A stretch of DNA of 64,000 nucleotides from Phalacrocorax aristotelis (Eukaryota > Chordata > Aves > Suliformes > Phalacrocoracidae), in assembly GCF_949628215.1 (NCBI RefSeq), contig NC_134279.1, forward strand, positions 58,759,766-58,823,765, in the 5' to 3' direction. The position numbers and the translations under genes were made by a program. Every line of letters begins with the position of its first letter. The stretch's first letter is position 1. Shown piece by piece: positions 59,802 to 64,000 of this stretch. The notes beneath the pieces were generated by a model. That model had not been told where the DNA came from. It did no database searches and saw only the letters and a program-made list of their open reading frames with translations.

Positions 59802-62800
59802 ACCAAAAACAAATAGTCAAAGAATATCCAAATGTGAAAAGTTCAATTAAGATTTGAAAGGCATAGAAAGCCAGATATAGGCTGCAGCTCGTGGCTTTTA
59901 TCTGAAACTCTCTCAAATGAAGAGCCTTCTAGCCCCTGGTCCTTGACAGGGGGCAGATGAGGACACTTTTCCAATAGTATGGCTGGATACTTGGATGATC
60001 TTTCTTATCACTGGTCAAGAGTATGTCAGGTCTTACTGTAAGAACCAGCATCTGGGCACAGAAATCATCACCAACTTCTGTTGCTCGCCCCGGGGATGAA
60101 CTGCAGTCTGGTCCCTCACTGGCCCAGCTCTACTTCAGTGTTACCACCTCTGGGACAACAGTGACTTGGGCCACCAGGTCCATACTATAAAATGGCAGTC
60201 CAACCCAAATGCCCCAGCCTCTCACCTTTGGGGTGGAAGGCATTGGGACACCACCGGGGAGCACCACAGACCAGAGTGGGCTGCATGAGTTCCCTGTAAG
60301 AGCAGGCAGGAGACTTGGAGGTGGCCATATTGAGGCCACAGTGCCCTGCGCTTTTCTGTAAATGGGGGCATGCTTGGCCTTGTGCTGCTGGCTAAAACAA
60401 GGTCAGATGCACCACTTGCCCATCCCCAGCAGGCCTCTCAGTACCTTGACCCCGTGCCTGAATGTCTGCTTGTGTCTGCATGGTGAGGATATGTACAAGC
60501 TTGATCTTGAGCACAGACCTGGGTTTGTACTGCACGTGGCAAATAAATGTAGTGCTGGATTGCAGAGTTGTAGTGGGCAGCAAGCTGTCCCTGAAGATAT
60601 TGTGCTAAGGAGGTCAGCAGGATCCTTTATTCTCATGTGCTTGTCTCCTACAGCTACAGGAGCCATGAGATGAGATAGGGTCGAGAGGAGGTTAGATCAG
60701 CAGAAGGCTAACATTACGGATGGTACAGGAATTAGTTGTCACCTACCATTAGGTATGAAGTGATGGGACATGATGAGTGTAATTAGTGGCCCACCATGAC
60801 AAAGTGGAGGAAGAAAGGAAAGGAATTACAGTTATAAGACTAGGAAGTCTTGCAGTTTGGGTGAGTATACTTGCTCCTGGCTCAGTTAAAAAGTCCTTTT
60901 TCGAATCTGTAATTACTGGTGACGTGCTTCTATGGTGGAAGAACAGAGCCTCCTGAAGGGATCTGGAGAAAAAAAACCACAGTAATTGCCATGACATACC
61001 CATAGCAGGGGGTTGTTCCAGGTGTAACAGGTGAAATGGAAGGGTAAAGGCTGGCTTTCTTCAACCTCAGAATACACAGGCCAAAACTATTGCTCCAAAC
61101 AGCTGTACAATGCAAAAATCAAATTAGTACAGTGCTAACTTTCTCCTGTTTGTGCAGAAAAAAAACGGGTATAGTTCAGCTCCTGTCTTGGATTAAAGCA
61201 GATGTCCCAGTTTTGAACCAATATATTACTTAGAAAAAATCAGAGAGTCACTCCTGTAAGTTTGTTTCTTCTTTGGGGAGGCTGGAAGCTGGGTGTGAAT
61301 TCCAGGGAAAGGGTTAAGTGTATCAGGAGATTGTCAGCCATTGGTCTGACTTTAAAACAGGGTGCTGGAGGGCATATCTTAACTTGACATGTTGCATTGT
61401 TAATTTACAGTTTGGGTGTGGAGGGACCTGCCTTCCCTTCTTTGTAATCTATGCAGGTGTGCACAGGACTTCAAAGCCAGTTGCAGTGGAGCTTAAGTCT
61501 GTGAGAAAGCCTCTGCTGAACAAAAATGTGCTGGGAGATGCAAACCCCAGCTCCCTTGTGCAACTGCCTGCAAGTCAGTTTGCAAATGTGGATTTCTGAT
61601 GGATGTTGTTTATGCAGAAGGGTTTTATCCGGTCTCTGTAGGCCACAAGTCCCCTGCTGCAGATTTTAGATCTTATGCTACAGTAAGATTTAAAAATTAT
61701 TTTTAAAAATGTGTTTGAAGTCACATATGCACACTAGTCACTTGCTCTGATTTTTTTCCTCTCCTTCCCAATCACTCGTAAAATGCTCTGGATTTCTACC
61801 AATGTTTTAGTTTGCAGTATTTTGAGGCATCTCAGAGGAGAGAGTCACAGACCAGTCACAGACTTTTCACACTGAGAATTCACTATTGATTATTTGTCAT
61901 GCCAGACTAGGCAGCTAAAAGATATTCTACTGGTCTGGACTGGTCAGCTAAAGCTCTTTAAGCCTAGAATAACGCAAATGCACAGAAACAGTCTGTAGCG
62001 GGTGGTGAAGCACAAGTGAACTTGCTCTTCCAGACCCTGTGTGCAGTTGTTATCTGTAAGAAGTGGAGCTCTTGGTAGGGTTGGCAAGGTGGGGGTGTAG
62101 CTTTGCCCACACAAGCATTTACATACAGGTACATAACCATTAACATTTTGCAGCTGAGCAGAGAAGAGACCAGTCTATCCCATTTTTCCTTCTGCAAGCT
62201 GGAGGAAAAAGACTTCAGCTATGTATTCAGAATTCTGAAGTGTTTTTTCCCATAATTTTTGACATTAGTATAGGAAAGTTACAAGGAAATTAAGTGTGTC
62301 AGTGAAATTGGACCTCACAAATTTTGCTGATTTATTTAATGGTTCCAGTACTTCATCGTTGCTTATTATTGTGGTCCTAATTATGGAAAGAATAATGGTG
62401 ATTGATTCCTTATGGCTCTGCTTTGTTCGGTGGTTTCTTTTATAGCTTTCTCTGTCCATTTTATGTTTTCACTTATCAATATTTTTGGACCTCCCCAAAT
62501 GAAATTCAGCATTAATATATAGGAGAGGGTATTACAGCTGCAATTGTGCAGCAGAGAACATTATTCTTTGTCAGCATTTTTTAGGCTTTGACATTTGGCT
62601 TTGGTCTGATGCAAAATGAGACTTGCACCTTTCAAATGCTTTTGGGGAAAGGCACAAGGGTAGCAGTCTCTGATGGCCAAGTAGGCTGGTGCTCCATCAT
62701 GCTCCACGAACAACTAGTGAGACACCCGAAAATGGCCTGTGAAACGCTTACTGGCTCCAACTGTTGCTAATGCCTGACTGCAGACATAGCTGGGAGCTGG

Positions 62801-64000
62801 CAGGAATTGCCAGTATTCTTAATTGAAATGTTTGTAGCTATAACAGTAAAATTATGAGTTTGTAAAACAATTGTTTTATATAACTTTATATTTATATCCT
62901 CTTTCTGCAATTCCTCTCATCTCCTAACCACCAAAGACTAATGGAATACAGAATGGCCTGGGGATTTTTTCTTTGCTTGTTTTGCAGAGGTCATGAATCC
63001 CTTGTAAAAAGCTATGCTAGTGATTGCAGTCCTCTTTTGGGACAGAAGAGGTCCAGGCTGAATTGGACAGATACATGGGCTTTTCCTCGTCCCGAGAGGG
63101 AACTAAAACCCATGATATATGTATCTCAGGTGAATACTCAAGGTACCAAGCTATTCTCTCCTGTAGGAGCCGTTCCATTTTGAATTAAATGTTCATTAGG
63201 TCAGAAAGAGAAAGGAGTTACTCTTTTGCCAGCATTTAACCATAAAATGTCCCTGAAGCCTCTGCCATTAACAGTCATGCCGTTACTCATGAATGGGACT
63301 GATGAACAGATTCCTTGATCTTATGTATGCCTTTTTCTTGTAAAAATGCTATTCTTACTGTCTGTGAATCTTTGGAGAGTTACAGTTTAGTGTTGGGCTA
63401 AATAGATTTAAAAATGTGATTTCTGTGAGTGGGAGCTTAGATCACTGACCAGCTTCTTGTGGAATCGAATGGAAGCCTTGAAGGTGGTCAGGAGCAGAGT
63501 TTTAAGTGGAAACTCAGCATGGAAAACAGAGCCCACACAGCTGAAATGACAACCTTAGAGGATGCAGATGATATATGGGAACTGGTCTGGGACAAGAAAA
63601 GACTGCCTAGAAAGATGGGTAAAATAAAAATAAACTGTGGATTAGGCCCCATATCTTGGTCTTTTAGGGGACTTCTGTTTATCACAAAACCCTACATTAA
63701 AGAGTGCAGATGTCCTAGGCGGGAGAGGTCGCAGGTCATGGCCAAGGACCCAAGGACTGGTGTCCGCAGCACGCCTGGGAGGGTGCCCGGGCTCCAGTTG
63801 TGCATGTTCTTATCTGTTACTTTCTGCACCCGGTGTCAGATGAACACAAGTTTTTTCTTTTTAAAGGAGCAGTCAACGACTGTGTGACCTTTACAAAGGA
63901 AAATACTTGCAAGTCTCTGATTTTTCTTTTAAGCTTCAGCAGAACTAATTTGGGAAAAAAATTAAAAAGGTCAGAAGGGGAACTAAGAGGAAGATATAAA

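Larger units (their letters stand above)
58821..64000. other. Non-coding, no gene recognised
   Basis: AT-rich to mixed DNA. An 11-base T/C tandem repeat lies at 59370-59408 and a polypyrimidine tract at 59702-59801. The + strand ORF at 63459-63887 (142 codons) has no recognisable domain or splice context. No CR1 copy was recognised here. Confidence 0.55.

Noticed and set aside
59492..59812. Minus-strand Gly/Lys-rich ORF
   Set aside because: It is the translation of the polypyrimidine tract.
63459..63887. 142-codon + strand ORF near the right edge
   Set aside because: No domain, splice context or low-divergence signature; length is within what chance allows for the window.
1..64000. CRISPR arrays, operons, tRNA or rRNA genes
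   Set aside because: No regularly spaced repeats, no cloverleaf with full A and B boxes and no rRNA core motifs were seen. The window is vertebrate nuclear DNA.

Overview
The window reads as nuclear DNA from a bird, or at least a CR1-rich archosaur-like amniote. The evidence is five copies of the CR1 LINE family, one ending in the typical ATTCTGTG-type repeat. There is also a nuclear copy of a bird-like mitochondrial ND5 3' end, and the background is AT-rich, CpG-poor and broken into short ORFs. No bacterial features (operons, ribosome binding sites, CRISPR) are present.

The only strong gene signal is a GC-rich CpG island at about 2520-4760. The strand composition of the island changes near 3280-3510. 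To the left the + strand is C-rich; to the right it is G-rich and carries G-quadruplex motifs. A good splice donor points rightward (GTGAGT at 3520) and another points leftward (GTAAGT, minus strand, 3211-3206). I read this as a probable divergent promoter with untranslated first exons. No convincing protein-coding exon of a recognisable gene is visible, so the roughly 59 kb to the right is most likely first intron or intergenic DNA. The long ORFs inside the island (up to about 540 codons) are effects of GC-richness and are not called as genes.

From left to right: 1-2300 is flank with a motif-dense block at its start. 2307-2370 is an A-rich tract. 2520-4760 is the CpG island. 7220-7483 is an ancient palindromic DNA transposon. 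CR1 copies lie at about 10.1, 20.8, 32.3, 34.3 and 46.4 kb. A stable hairpin and a G-quadruplex motif sit at 36.5-36.7 kb, and an ancient palindromic tRNA-box-like repeat at 43.1 kb. 45340-45795 is a second small CpG-rich block. Two copies of an unnamed interspersed repeat lie at 51.9 and 58.7 kb. The mitochondrial insertion is at 54.15-54.69 kb, and polypyrimidine and tandem tracts are at 59.4-59.8 kb. Everything else is unremarkable non-coding sequence.

The clearest finding is the mitochondrial insertion: about 540 bases of ND5 that stay fully open under the vertebrate mitochondrial code, including a TGA that must be read as tryptophan. Next are the two-copy repeat, the divergent promoter and the isolated second CpG-rich block. 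I found no evidence of a novel multi-gene system.
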